A program made the position numbers and the translations under genes. A DNA stretch of 64,000 nucleotides from Pseudomonadota bacterium. Lineage in GTDB: Bacteria > Pseudomonadota > Gammaproteobacteria > Competibacterales > Competibacteraceae. Shown here piece by piece: positions 1-10,890 of the stretch. The notes below the pieces were generated by a model that saw only the letters and a program-made list of their open reading frames with translations, made no database searches and was not told the DNA's origin. The DNA lies in assembly GCA_022709365.1 (NCBI GenBank), contig JAKLIY010000009.1:55774-119773 (forward strand), written 5' to 3'. Numbering within the stretch: position 1 is the stretch's first letter; every line of letters begins with the position of its first letter.

Positions 1-2
1 GT

Positions 3-626
3 GGGTTTTACCAGCCTGCTGCCGGTTCTCTGCGTCTCAACGGCCAGGAACTGCGCGGCCTACCGACGCACCGCATCGCTGCCCTCGGCATCGCCCGCAC
101 TTTCCAAAATCTGCAACTCTTCTTCAACATGACCGTGCTGGAAAACGTCATGGTCGGCGGCCATCTGCGCGCCAAAACCGGCCTGCTGACTGCCGCCCTG
201 CGCCTGCCTCGGGTTCGGCGTGAAGAACAGCAACTGCGCGAATGGGCGAAAGAGGCGCTGGAACTGTGTGAATTGGCTGACCGGGCTGAGCAGTCGGCCA
301 GCGCCCTCCCCTACGGCCTGATGAAACGGGTAGAGATCGCCCGTGCCCTGGCCGCCAAGCCTCGCTTGTTGCTTCTGGATGAACCCGCTGCCGGTCTCAA
401 CGATACCGAAACTATAGCCCTGCGGGACCTGATCCAACGCATCCGTGCAACCGGCATCACCGTGCTGCTGGTGGAACACCACATGCCGCTGGTGATGAGC
501 GTCTCGGATCGACTGTTGGTGCTGGATTACGGCAGTGTATTGGCGGAAGGGACGCCAGCCGATATTCAGGCTGATCCCCGGGTGATCGCCGCCTATCTCG
601 GCGGAGCGGTGCAATATGCGGTCTGA
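3..626 (+). CDS. livG: LivG-type branched-chain amino acid ABC transporter ATPase (5' truncated by window edge)
   Basis: One of two cytoplasmic ATPases that power a LivHM-type permease for branched-chain or related amino/aromatic acids. The frame is open from base 3 without a start codon, so roughly the first 45 residues, including Walker A, lie outside the window. Seen: Q-loop region (ARTFQNLQLF), an ABC-signature-like segment (LPYGLMKRVEIARAL, degenerate compared with LSGGQ), Walker B (LLLLDEPAAGL) and the H-loop (LLVEHHM). The C-terminal layout agrees with LivG proteins of about 255 residues. The stop overlaps the start of livF by 11 nt, so the two are translationally coupled. The substrate cannot be read from the ATPase; the downstream phenylacetate-CoA ligase hints at aromatic acids. 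Confidence 0.93.
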   Translation, partial: GFYQPAAGSLRLNGQELRGLPTHRIAALGIARTFQNLQLFFNMTVLENVMVGGHLRAKTGLLTAALRLPRVRREEQQLREWAKEALELCELADRAEQSASALPYGLMKRVEIARALAAKPRLLLLDEPAAGLNDTETIALRDLIQRIRATGITVLLVEHHMPLVMSVSDRLLVLDYGSVLAEGTPADIQADPRVIAAYLGGAVQYAV

Positions 627-1386
627 TTCTCCCCGCGTCTCCAACAAACCCTCTCCCCCGAACAGCGCAGGAAGCTCACTGCTGGAAGTTGCTGGCCTGA
701 ACAGCCACTATGGCCCGGTGCAGGTCCTGCATAACGTCAACCTCAACGTTTGCCCCGGTGAACTGGTCGCCTTGGTCGGCGGCAACGGCGCAGGGAAAAC
801 CACCCTGCTCCATATGCTGTCCGGTCTGCATCGCCCCAGCGCGGGTTCCCTGCATTTCGACGGGCAGGAGATGACCCGCTGGCCCTCACACCGTATCGTC
901 GCCGCTGGCGTTTGCCAGGTGCCCGAAGGTCGTCAGATTTTTGCCCCGCTCAGCGTCGAGGATAACCTCAAGCTGGGCGCTTACCGACTGCGCCGCAATC
1001 ACGACTGGGTCCAACAGGAGATGGCGCATGTCTATACCTTGTTCCCCATTCTCCAGGAGCGCCGCCAACAGTTAGCCGGCACCCTGTCCGGGGGCCAGCA
1101 GCAAATGCTGGCGATGGGCCGCGCCCTGCTCGGTAAACCGCGCCTGCTGCTGCTCGACGAGCCTTCCATGGGGCTGGCGCCGCTGCTGGTCGAGGAAATT
1201 TTCCGGGTCATTGTCGAACTCAATACGCAGGGCGTTACCATCCTGCTGGTGGAACAAAACGCCCGCGCCGCCCTCGCCATTGCCGGACGTGGATATATTC
1301 TGGAAACAGGCCGAATTGTTAAAACCGCTTTGGCCACCGATTTACTGGCCGACGACGACGTGCGCCGGGCTTATTTGGGTTATTAA
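616..1386 (+). CDS. livF: LivF-type branched-chain amino acid ABC transporter ATPase
   Basis: Second ATPase of the Liv/HAAT-type importer. A 256-residue protein with Walker A (GGNGAGKTT), signature (LSGGQQQMLAMGRAL), Walker B (LLLLDEPSMGL) and switch His (LLVEQNAR, family-typical). The N-terminus carries about 20 extra Ser/Pro-rich residues before the family-like start (LLEVAGLNSHYG), so a start downstream of 616 is possible, but the ATG at 616 sits in the typical overlap with livG. It partners the upstream livG product on the inner membrane's cytoplasmic face. The permease and binding-protein genes must lie upstream of the window. Confidence 0.93.
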   Translation: MRSDSPRVSNKPSPPNSAGSSLLEVAGLNSHYGPVQVLHNVNLNVCPGELVALVGGNGAGKTTLLHMLSGLHRPSAGSLHFDGQEMTRWPSHRIVAAGVCQVPEGRQIFAPLSVEDNLKLGAYRLRRNHDWVQQEMAHVYTLFPILQERRQQLAGTLSGGQQQMLAMGRALLGKPRLLLLDEPSMGLAPLLVEEIFRVIVELNTQGVTILLVEQNARAALAIAGRGYILETGRIVKTALATDLLADDDVRRAYLGY

Positions 1387-1387
1387 A

Positions 1388-1414
1388 TGCTCACCCTGGG
1401 GGTGAGGGAGCGAA
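1388..1414 (+). repeat. short GC-rich hairpin after livF
   Basis: Between livF and the CBS gene lies CACCC TGG GGGTG followed by AGGGAG, resembling the core of the dispersed palindromic repeat seen in ftsK, PKS 2 and the IscU-like gene. There is no T-run, so it is not a convincing terminator. Confidence 0.35.
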
Positions 1415-1421
1415 TCGAACC

Positions 1422-2075
1422 ATGTACGTAGATCGGATCATGAGCCGCGAAGTCTTACAGGTCACGGAAGACACTCGCGTACCGCACATGGCGGCGTTGA
1501 TGCGTGATCATCATATCCGCCACTTGCCAGTAGTGCGCGACGGTCGGCTGGTCGGATTAGTGACCTCCCACGATCTGGAACGGGTTTCACCCTCGCCGAT
1601 TACCACCCTTTCCGTCGGTGAAGCAAACTACTTGCTGGGTAAACTCACCGCCGCCAAGGTGATGCGCGCCAAAGTCATCGCCTGCACCCCGGAAACCCTG
1701 GTCGAGGAAGCTGCCCGCCTGCTGCGCCAGGAAAAGATCGGTTGCCTCCCCGTCGTCGACCGCGACGGTCATTTGGTGGGTATGCTGACGCACGAAGATC
1801 TGCTCGACTTCTTTCTCGACATCACCGGCTGCCTGATGGAAGACACCACCCGTATTGCCGTGCATCTGCCGGACACCATGGGTCAGCTAGGCCGGTTGTT
1901 GGCGGCCATTAATGAAGCCGGCGGCTATATCGCTACAGTCGTTTCACCCCTGCATCCCGACCAAACCGGCCTGCGTATTGCCGTCGTCCGCTACCGCGCC
2001 CCCAACCCACGCGCACTGAATCAACAACTGCGCGATCTCGGCTACGACCTGTTGACTGAAACCTTCCCTGCCTAA
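1422..2075 (+). CDS. CBS-pair plus ACT domain protein (AcuB-like)
   Basis: A 217-residue soluble protein with two CBS motifs (about residues 1-60 and 75-130; [12 protein letters not shown]... and [14 protein letters not shown]...) and a C-terminal ACT-like domain (about 138-215; [20 protein letters not shown]). CBS pairs usually bind adenine nucleotides and ACT domains small ligands such as amino acids, so a sensor/regulatory role is inferred; no catalytic motif is visible. It lies between the amino-acid-type ABC ATPases and the phenylacetate-CoA ligase in the same orientation with short gaps, so is probably cotranscribed. The name AcuB-like refers to architecture only and does not imply acetoin use. 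Confidence 0.85.
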   Translation: MYVDRIMSREVLQVTEDTRVPHMAALMRDHHIRHLPVVRDGRLVGLVTSHDLERVSPSPITTLSVGEANYLLGKLTAAKVMRAKVIACTPETLVEEAARLLRQEKIGCLPVVDRDGHLVGMLTHEDLLDFFLDITGCLMEDTTRIAVHLPDTMGQLGRLLAAINEAGGYIATVVSPLHPDQTGLRIAVVRYRAPNPRALNQQLRDLGYDLLTETFPA

Positions 2076-2091
2076 CCACGGAATCTTGAAT

Positions 2092-3399
2092 ATGATTTTG
2101 GACATCGAACAGGAAACGCTGCCCCGCGAAGAACTCCAGGAACTCCAGTTACGTCGACTGCGCACTACGGTCGAACGCTGTTACCAGACCGTTACCTACT
2201 ATCGTGAGGCGATGGATGAACTTGGCGTCAAACCGCGTCATCTCCAATCGGTGGCTGACGTGCGCCTGCTGCCCTTCACCAAGAAAGAGAACCTGCGCGA
2301 AAACTACCCCTTTGGTATGTTCGCTGTCCCCACTGACCAGGTCGTGCGCATCCACGCCTCCAGCGGCACGACCGGCAAACCGACGGTCGTGGGCTACACC
2401 CGCCGCGATATTCACACTTGGGCGCGCGTCATGGCCCGCAGTCTGGCCGCCGCCGGCTTACGTCCCGGCGACCGTCTGCACAATGCCTACGGCTACGGCC
2501 TGTTCACCGGCGGGCTGGGACTCCACTACGGCGCTGAAGAACTGGGCGTCATGGTCACGCCGATCTCTGGTGGCCAGACCCAGCGCCAGATCATGCTGAT
2601 CCGCGACTTTGAACCGACCGGCCTGTCCTGCACACCTTCCTATGCGCTCAATCTCGCCGAAACGGCTGAAGACCTGAAAGTCGATCTGCGCAAGCTGCCG
2701 CTGAGAGTCGGCATTTTTGGCGCGGAACCTTGGACCGAGGAGATGCGCTACGAGCTGGAATCACGGCTGGGCATCGACGCGATTGATATCTACGGTCTGT
2801 CCGAGGTCATCGGACCTGGCGTCGGGATCGAATGTATCGAGGCCAAGAACGGCCTGCATGTTTTTGAAGACCATTTCCTGATTGAAGCGGTGGACGTGGA
2901 CACCGGCGAGCCGATTCCCTACGGCGAATCCGGTGAAATCGTTATCACCTCACTGACCAAAGAGGCCTTCCCGGTCATCCGCTATCGCACCCGCGATATT
3001 TCCATCCTCAATCCGGCCCCCTGTCGTTGTGGCCGCACCCATGTTCGTATGAAGCGGGTCACCGGACGCACCGACGACATGCTGATCATTCGCGGCGTCA
3101 ACGTCTTCCCCTCGCAGGTCGAAGCTATCCTGATGCAGACGGAAACGCTGTCGCCGTTCTACCAACTGGAAATCTCCCGCGAAGGTAATCTCGATCTGCT
3201 GATCGTCAACGTTGAAGGGAGTCCACCCCTGGTCGCCCAGGGCCAGGAAGCGATGGACCGGGTCGGTCACAAGGCGCAGAAAGACATCAAGGATTTCATC
3301 GGCGTCACTGCCAAAGTCGTCGTCAAAAAAACCGGCGATTTGCCCCGTTCCGAAGGCAAGGCCGTGCGGGTCATCGACCACCGTAAACAGCCGAAGTAA
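2092..3399 (+). CDS. paaK: phenylacetate--CoA ligase
   Basis: AMP-forming acyl-CoA synthetase of the phenylacetate-CoA ligase family (435 residues; usual about 430-440). It would activate phenylacetate or a related arylacid with ATP and CoA. Seen: P-loop ([16 protein letters not shown], about residue 85), a central adenylation core ([12 protein letters not shown]) and the C-terminal hinge/lid ([19 protein letters not shown]). I take ATG 2092; a TTG two codons upstream (2086) also reads in frame. It follows the CBS-ACT gene by 16 nt. Because livFG-type transporters commonly sit beside paaK-like ligases, uptake plus activation of an aromatic acid is a reasonable inference; the other paa catabolic genes are not in the window. 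Confidence 0.92.
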   Translation: MILDIEQETLPREELQELQLRRLRTTVERCYQTVTYYREAMDELGVKPRHLQSVADVRLLPFTKKENLRENYPFGMFAVPTDQVVRIHASSGTTGKPTVVGYTRRDIHTWARVMARSLAAAGLRPGDRLHNAYGYGLFTGGLGLHYGAEELGVMVTPISGGQTQRQIMLIRDFEPTGLSCTPSYALNLAETAEDLKVDLRKLPLRVGIFGAEPWTEEMRYELESRLGIDAIDIYGLSEVIGPGVGIECIEAKNGLHVFEDHFLIEAVDVDTGEPIPYGESGEIVITSLTKEAFPVIRYRTRDISILNPAPCRCGRTHVRMKRVTGRTDDMLIIRGVNVFPSQVEAILMQTETLSPFYQLEISREGNLDLLIVNVEGSPPLVAQGQEAMDRVGHKAQKDIKDFIGVTAKVVVKKTGDLPRSEGKAVRVIDHRKQPK

Positions 3400-3410
3400 T
3401 GCGGGAAATC

Positions 3411-3459
3411 AGGGAGACCGCGAGATCGGGAATATCCTGTCTCGCGACTCCCTAATTTT
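3411..3459 (+). terminator. probable intrinsic terminator after paaK
   Basis: An imperfect hairpin pairs AGGGAG...CGCGAGA with TCTCGCG...CTCCCT (3411-3453) and is followed by AATTTT. It lies just after the paaK stop and before phaC, so it probably ends the liv-paaK transcript. Confidence 0.5.
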
Positions 3460-3496
3460 GAGCGCCCCGCGCTGTCCAATTTCCCATTCCGCTTGC

Positions 3497-3502
3497 AGGA
3501 GG
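3497..3502 (+). promoter_or_regulatory. consensus Shine-Dalgarno of phaC
   Basis: AGGAGG nine bases before ATG 3512. It decides the phaC start over the much longer open frame that begins at 3212 inside paaK. Confidence 0.8.
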
Positions 3503-3511
3503 CGCGCCGCC

Positions 3512-5434
3512 ATGGCAAAACCCAGCGAACCCGGCCCAGATATCACGTCAGCCGTTCCCACTCAGACGACAATTCCGACCGCTGAATCCGTTGCTGATCC
3601 GCATCCCCCAGTGCTGCCCAAGCCGTCGGCTCGTTCCCCTCGGACGCGCGCGGGGGACAAATCGTCAACCTACCGCGCCTATCACATCGAACGATCGATG
3701 CTCGGTTCCCACATTCCGGAAACCATTGACCGCATGGTCAACGCCAATCTCGCACGCGGCACGGCGGGCATTTCCCCAGCGGTGCTGGCGATGGCCTATC
3801 TGGACTGGCTGATGCATCTGGGTCTGGCGCCCGGTAAACAGGCGCTACTCAACGAAAAAGCCATCCGCAAAATGGTGCGGTTGGCTTTATACGCCTTCAA
3901 ATCCAGTCAGAATCCTAATATCTCGCCCTGTATCGAACCGCTTCCCCAGGATCATCGCTTCGACGGTGAAGGCTGGAAACAATGGCCTTATAACCTCATC
4001 TACCAGTCATTCCTGCTCACTCAGCAGTGGTGGTACAACGCCACCACCCGTACTCGCGGAGTCGACAAGCGCAACGACGCCATCGTTTCCTTCGTGACCC
4101 GGCAAATCCTCGATATGTACTCACCGTCGAATTCGCCGCTGACCAACCCGGAAATTCTCAAAGCGACCATGGAGGAAGGTGGCCAGAATCTGGTGCGTGG
4201 CTGGACCAACTTCATGGCGGATATGGAGAAGATGATCGCCGGGAAGCGGTTGGACGAGGATGGCGAACAGTTCGTCGTCGGCCGTGATGTGGCGGTGACT
4301 CCCGGTCAGGTGATCTTCCGCAATTCCCTGATTGAACTCATCCAGTATCAACCGACCGCACAGAAAGTCTACGCCGAACCGATCCTGATCGTCCCCGCCT
4401 GGATTATGAAGTACTACATCCTCGACCTGTCGCCGCACAACTCCATGGTGCGTTACCTGGTCGAGAAAGGGCATACCGTTTTCATGATCTCCTGGATCAA
4501 CCCGACCGCTGCGGACCGCGATCTCGGCATGGATGACTACCGGGAAGATGGCGTCATGGCAGCGCTGGACGCAATTGCGACGATTCTGCCCGGACGCAAG
4601 GTGCATAGCGTCGGTTACTGCCTCGGTGGCACCCTGCTCACCCTCACTGCCGCCGCCATGGCCCGCGATGGCGATCACCGCTTGAAGACCGTGACCCTGT
4701 TTGCCGCCCAAACCGATTTCTCCGAAGCCGGCGAATTGCTGTTGTTTATCAATGAAAGTCAGGTGGCGTTCCTGGAAGATATGATGTGGGATCAGGGCTA
4801 TCTGGACGCCGGGCAAATGGTCGGTGCATTCCAGTTGCTGCGCTCCAACGATCTGATCTGGTCGCGGATGGTCCACGACTACCTGCTGGGCCAGCGCCAG
4901 TCGCTCAACGATCTGATGGCGTGGAACGCCGATCAGACCCGGATGCCGTTCCGGATGCATTCCGAGTATTTACGTCATATTTTCCTCGGCAATGAACTGG
5001 CGACGGGTCACTACAAGGTCAAGGGTCGCTCGGTGGCTATTACCGACATTCACGCCCCGATCTTCACCGTCGCCACTGAGCAGGACCATGTGGCCCCCTG
5101 GCGGTCGGTGTACAAGATCAACCTGCTGGCCGACGCCGATCAGGTCACGTTCCTGTTGACCAGCGGCGGTCACAATGCCGGGATTGTCAGCGAACCCGGG
5201 CATGGCCGGCGCAGTTATCAGATGGCCTGTCGTACCGATCAGGATCGCTACATCGACCCGGATACCTGGCAGGCGACAATTCCCAAACAACCGGGTTCCT
5301 GGTGGCCAGCCTGGCAGACTTGGCTAGTCAAACATTCTGCTGAGCATCAGGTTTCGCCGCCGCCAATGGGTGTACCGGAGAAAGGTTTATACCCGCTCTG
5401 CGCAGCGCCAGGAACGTATGTATTGCAGAAGTAG
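3512..5434 (+). CDS. phaC: class I poly(3-hydroxyalkanoate) polymerase PhaC
   Basis: Polymerises 3-hydroxyacyl-CoA into PHA at the granule surface. The 640-residue protein (class I usually about 560-640) has the modified lipase box VGYCLGG with nucleophile Cys370, Asp525 (EQDHVAPW) and His554 (GGHNAG), the full PhaC triad. The start at ATG 3512 is favoured by a perfect AGGAGG at 3497-3502; the reading frame is open further upstream into paaK but without support. The N-terminal 60 residues are Pro/Ser/Thr-rich and variable. PhaA/PhaB partners are not adjacent, although a thiolase lies at 10.9-12.1 kb. Supports a storage-polymer lifestyle. Confidence 0.97.
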   Translation: MAKPSEPGPDITSAVPTQTTIPTAESVADPHPPVLPKPSARSPRTRAGDKSSTYRAYHIERSMLGSHIPETIDRMVNANLARGTAGISPAVLAMAYLDWLMHLGLAPGKQALLNEKAIRKMVRLALYAFKSSQNPNISPCIEPLPQDHRFDGEGWKQWPYNLIYQSFLLTQQWWYNATTRTRGVDKRNDAIVSFVTRQILDMYSPSNSPLTNPEILKATMEEGGQNLVRGWTNFMADMEKMIAGKRLDEDGEQFVVGRDVAVTPGQVIFRNSLIELIQYQPTAQKVYAEPILIVPAWIMKYYILDLSPHNSMVRYLVEKGHTVFMISWINPTAADRDLGMDDYREDGVMAALDAIATILPGRKVHSVGYCLGGTLLTLTAAAMARDGDHRLKTVTLFAAQTDFSEAGELLLFINESQVAFLEDMMWDQGYLDAGQMVGAFQLLRSNDLIWSRMVHDYLLGQRQSLNDLMAWNADQTRMPFRMHSEYLRHIFLGNELATGHYKVKGRSVAITDIHAPIFTVATEQDHVAPWRSVYKINLLADADQVTFLLTSGGHNAGIVSEPGHGRRSYQMACRTDQDRYIDPDTWQATIPKQPGSWWPAWQTWLVKHSAEHQVSPPPMGVPEKGLYPLCAAPGTYVLQK

Positions 5435-5459
5435 AATACGGGTCCTGTTCGCTTAATCG

Positions 5460-6164
5460 GTGAGTGCATTGAAACAAATTCAACCGACCGGGGATTTTTC
5501 CCAACCCGCCGAGATCACTGAATTTCTGCGACGGGCAGCGCGCACCCCCACCGTAGCGACTGCACAGGGCCGGCTGATTTTCGCTCTGGACGCCACTGCC
5601 AGCCGGCAGCCGACCTGGGATCAAGCCTGCCAGCTTCAGGGGGACATGTTCGCCGCCGCCGCCGAACGAGGCGGCTTGGCTATTCAACTGGCTTGGTATC
5701 GGGGTTATGGCGAGTTTCAGGTTGAACCGTGGTTGACCGTCGCCGCTGAACTGCAACGTCGTATGAGTTCGGTGCAATGCCGGGGCGGATTGACGCAAAT
5801 CAGCCGTGTCCTGGAACATGCGCTCCAGGAAACACAACGGCATCGCTTGAACGCTCTGGTGTTCGTTGGCGACTGCCTGGAGGAAGCTGTGGATCCGCTG
5901 TGTCATCAGGCCGGTCAATTGGGCGTTCTAGGCGTACCTACCTTCGTCTTTCAGGAAGGCCAGGATGCTGATGCTGCCCGGGGTTTTCGGGAAATAGCCC
6001 GACTGACCCTTGGCGCCTACTGCGCTTTCGATGCGGGCAGCGCGGGTCAACTGCGTGAATTGCTTAAAGCCGTAGCCATCTACGCCACGGGTGGCCGTCC
6101 GGCGCTTGAAGACTTCGGCAAGCGTCAGGGCCGACTGATTCAACAACTGACCCGACAACTCTGA
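5460..6164 (+). CDS. VWA-domain-like protein
   Basis: A 234-residue protein starting at GTG 5460. The segment LIFALDATASRQP resembles a MIDAS-type DxSxS start of a von Willebrand A domain (here D-x-T-x-S), and the fold-like alternation continues to about residue 165 (NALVFVGDCLEE, VPTFVFQEG). No signal peptide is visible. It is directly followed (7 nt) by a membrane-anchored J-domain gene; VWA plus DnaJ-like pairs of this kind occur in other proteobacteria, but I know of no established function. Possibly involved in assembly or quality control of a complex, with the J protein recruiting DnaK; that is inference. Confidence 0.7.
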   Translation: MSALKQIQPTGDFSQPAEITEFLRRAARTPTVATAQGRLIFALDATASRQPTWDQACQLQGDMFAAAAERGGLAIQLAWYRGYGEFQVEPWLTVAAELQRRMSSVQCRGGLTQISRVLEHALQETQRHRLNALVFVGDCLEEAVDPLCHQAGQLGVLGVPTFVFQEGQDADAARGFREIARLTLGAYCAFDAGSAGQLRELLKAVAIYATGGRPALEDFGKRQGRLIQQLTRQL

Positions 6165-6171
6165 ATACCCC

Positions 6172-6873
6172 ATGCTGGCGCGCGCCCTGCTGATTGCTGC
6201 GGCCTTGATCGGACTGTATGTCCTGGTTCGCTGGCTGCGCCGTTCTCCGTGGAGCGCATGGGCCGGGCGGGCGGTAATCGCTCTCGGCATCGTCGGCTTT
6301 CTGCTGTTGCTCACCGTGCGCGGCGGTGCTGAGGTCACCCTGCCCCTGCTGGTCGGCTTGGCTCCGTTCCTGCTCCGCTGGCTGAATGCCCGACGTCCCC
6401 CAGCCTCGATCACTGACTCGAACGCTCTTGGTCAATCCACCGTCGCCACCCGTTTTTTGAACATGACGTTGGATCACACCACTGGTGCGATGAGCGGTGA
6501 GGTCCGGGAAGGTTGTTTCGCCGGGCGTGCGTTGCTGGAACTGAACCTTCAAGAGCTGCTGGCGCTTTGGCGGGAATGTCAGGCAGACTCGCAGTCGGTG
6601 GCGGTTCTGGAAGCTTACTTGGACCGTCATGCTGAATCGGGCTGGCGGGAAAGGCTGCACGAAGCAGAGTCAGCTGCTGATTCGCCGGCGACGATGGGCA
6701 TCATGAGCCGCGCTGAGGCGTACCAGATTCTCGGCTTGTCGCCCGGTGCCGCCGAGGCAGAGGTCCAAGCAGCCTACCGCCGTCTGATCCAGCGGTTGCA
6801 TCCGGATCACGGTGGCTCTGCCTATTTGGCGACTCAGTTAAACCGGGCGCGGGAGGTGTTGCTCCGTTCTTAA
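6172..6873 (+). CDS. membrane-anchored J-domain (DnaJ-like) protein
   Basis: A 233-residue protein with two N-terminal hydrophobic helices (about residues 2-18 and 30-48), a basic-rich middle and a C-terminal J domain (about 178-233; AYQILGLSPGAAEAEVQAAYRRL) containing the HPD motif (LHPDHGG). It lacks the G/F and zinc regions, so it is a DjlA/TIM14-like co-chaperone rather than DnaJ itself; it should tether DnaK to the inner membrane. It is cotranscribed with the VWA-like gene. The last 4 nt overlap the convergent DAHP synthase stop codon. Confidence 0.85.
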   Translation: MLARALLIAAALIGLYVLVRWLRRSPWSAWAGRAVIALGIVGFLLLLTVRGGAEVTLPLLVGLAPFLLRWLNARRPPASITDSNALGQSTVATRFLNMTLDHTTGAMSGEVREGCFAGRALLELNLQELLALWRECQADSQSVAVLEAYLDRHAESGWRERLHEAESAADSPATMGIMSRAEAYQILGLSPGAAEAEVQAAYRRLIQRLHPDHGGSAYLATQLNRAREVLLRS

Positions 6874-7994
6874 AGCCGCCCGTATTGGTGCTGTTCCGCC
6901 AATTTCTGGCGCTGTTGGTAGCATTGCCAAGCGAGGGCAATATCCTCTAAAAACCAGTCCAGTTCACTCATCAGCATCGCCTGTGGCCCATCTACCAGGG
7001 CTTTAGCTGGCTCGGGGTGAAAATCTACCAGCACCATATTGGCGCCGGCGATGATGCCCTGAACCGCAGTATGCATCAGGTCGAGGATGCCGTCCGGTGA
7101 GTTTTCACGGGTTCCCACAGAATGCGAAGGATCAACGCATACGGGCATGCGGGTCAGTCGTTTGAGTACTGGCACATGACTGAAATCGACTAGATTACGA
7201 TGGGGATCGCCCATGTTGGTTTTCACCCCGCGCAGGCAGAACACCACCCGTGAATTGCCTTCGCTGGCCAAGTATTCGGCGGCGTTTAGCGATTCGTTCA
7301 GGGTGATGCCAAACCCCCGTTTGAGCAGTACCGGAAATTCTTGCTGGCGGCCGACCGCTTTCAGCAGTTCGAAATTCTGGGTATTGCGGGTGCCGATCTG
7401 GAGCATCACTCCGGTAGGCTGACCAGTTTGCTCCAGGCATTCATGAATTTCCGCGACATGACTTTCGTGCGTCACCTCCATGGCGATGACCTTGATCCCG
7501 TACCGCCCGGCCAGCTCAAAAACATAAGGCAGGCAAGACTTGCCGTGGCCCTGAAAGGAATAGGGATTGGTGCGCGGCTTGTAAGCGCCCATGCGGGTGC
7601 AGATCTGACCGCGTTCGTGCAGGGCCTTGAGCATGATTTCCACATGTTCCGGGGTGTCAACGGCGCAGAGTCCGGCAAAAATATTTAGGTTGTCCTGGCT
7701 GAATTTCACCCCGTTGTATTCGAAGCCGCTAATTCGTTGCTCGTCCCGATGGCGGCCTAGAATGCGGTATTCTTCGGAAATGCGGATGACCCGCTCGACT
7801 CCCGGTAGCGCGTGCAGATCCTCGATAGACAGGGTTTTGGTATCCCCGATGAGATAGATCTCGGTTAAGGTCTGCTGAGCGCCTTGCACTTTATGCACTC
7901 GGGCGGCGATGCCAGGTAGCCGGGACAGATAGTCCAGTGCTTGCTGGTACTCTTTGGAATTTTCCGTAGCGTTGGAATCCAGAATGACAATCAT
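6870..7994 (-). CDS. 3-deoxy-7-phosphoheptulonate (DAHP) synthase, type I beta
   Basis: First enzyme of the shikimate pathway: PEP plus erythrose-4-phosphate to DAHP. The 374-residue protein starts best at ATG 7994 (MIVILDS), after CAGGAAT; the frame stays open 19 codons further upstream. Residues 1-75 look like the ferredoxin/ACT-like N-terminal domain seen in allosteric type I beta enzymes, followed by the TIM barrel with GAYKPRTNPYSFQGHG, VLLKRGF, a metal-site Cys in VFCLRGV, and CVDPSHSVG. The length exceeds single-domain enzymes (about 260) and agrees with regulated forms. It is divergent from the MATE gene and convergent, with 4 nt overlap, with the J-domain gene. Confidence 0.93.
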   Translation of the reverse strand: MIVILDSNATENSKEYQQALDYLSRLPGIAARVHKVQGAQQTLTEIYLIGDTKTLSIEDLHALPGVERVIRISEEYRILGRHRDEQRISGFEYNGVKFSQDNLNIFAGLCAVDTPEHVEIMLKALHERGQICTRMGAYKPRTNPYSFQGHGKSCLPYVFELAGRYGIKVIAMEVTHESHVAEIHECLEQTGQPTGVMLQIGTRNTQNFELLKAVGRQQEFPVLLKRGFGITLNESLNAAEYLASEGNSRVVFCLRGVKTNMGDPHRNLVDFSHVPVLKRLTRMPVCVDPSHSVGTRENSPDGILDLMHTAVQGIIAGANMVLVDFHPEPAKALVDGPQAMLMSELDWFLEDIALAWQCYQQRQKLAEQHQYGRL

Positions 7995-8010
7995 GACGTG
8001 TTTTATTCCT

Positions 8011-8029
8011 GCGAATGATAATGAATTCC
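8011..8029. promoter_or_regulatory. weak Fur-box-like sequence upstream of DAHP synthase
   Basis: GCGAATGATAATGAATTCC matches the 19-bp Fur consensus at 13 positions by eye and lies in the divergent DAHP synthase/MATE gap. Such partial AT-rich matches arise by chance, so this is only a pointer. Confidence 0.2.
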
Positions 8030-8125
8030 CCTGCGGTGCGGGGAGCGCCATACTACCATTGCCCAGCGTAGATGTTAGCTTCCTCTCGCGGGCGAATCTT
8101 TTTCTCTAAGCTTCTGCTGTTTCCC

Positions 8126-10772
<2,647 letters not shown>

Positions 10773-10835
10773 TTATATCGAAAGTTGGGTTAGTATTTAC
10801 TAAAAAAATGATGATATAAAAAGAGATCATTTTAA

Positions 10836-10860
10836 AGGCGGCCCGGGTATCGAGCCGCCT
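10836..10860 (-). terminator. hairpin downstream of the thiolase
   Basis: Perfect 7-bp arms AGGCGGC (10836-10842) and GCCGCCT (10854-10860). Read on the minus strand it follows the thiolase stop by about 30 nt and is trailed by TTTAAAATGATC, a weak U-tract. A second run of A-rich sequence lies beyond it. Probably a weak or Rho-assisted terminator. Confidence 0.45.
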
Positions 10861-10890
10861 GGATTAAAGTCGCCTGATCAAATCAACCGG

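Noticed and set aside
4121..4960. 279-codon open frame on the minus strand
   Set aside because: Antisense to phaC, whose catalytic motifs are clear; an artefact of GC-rich codon use.
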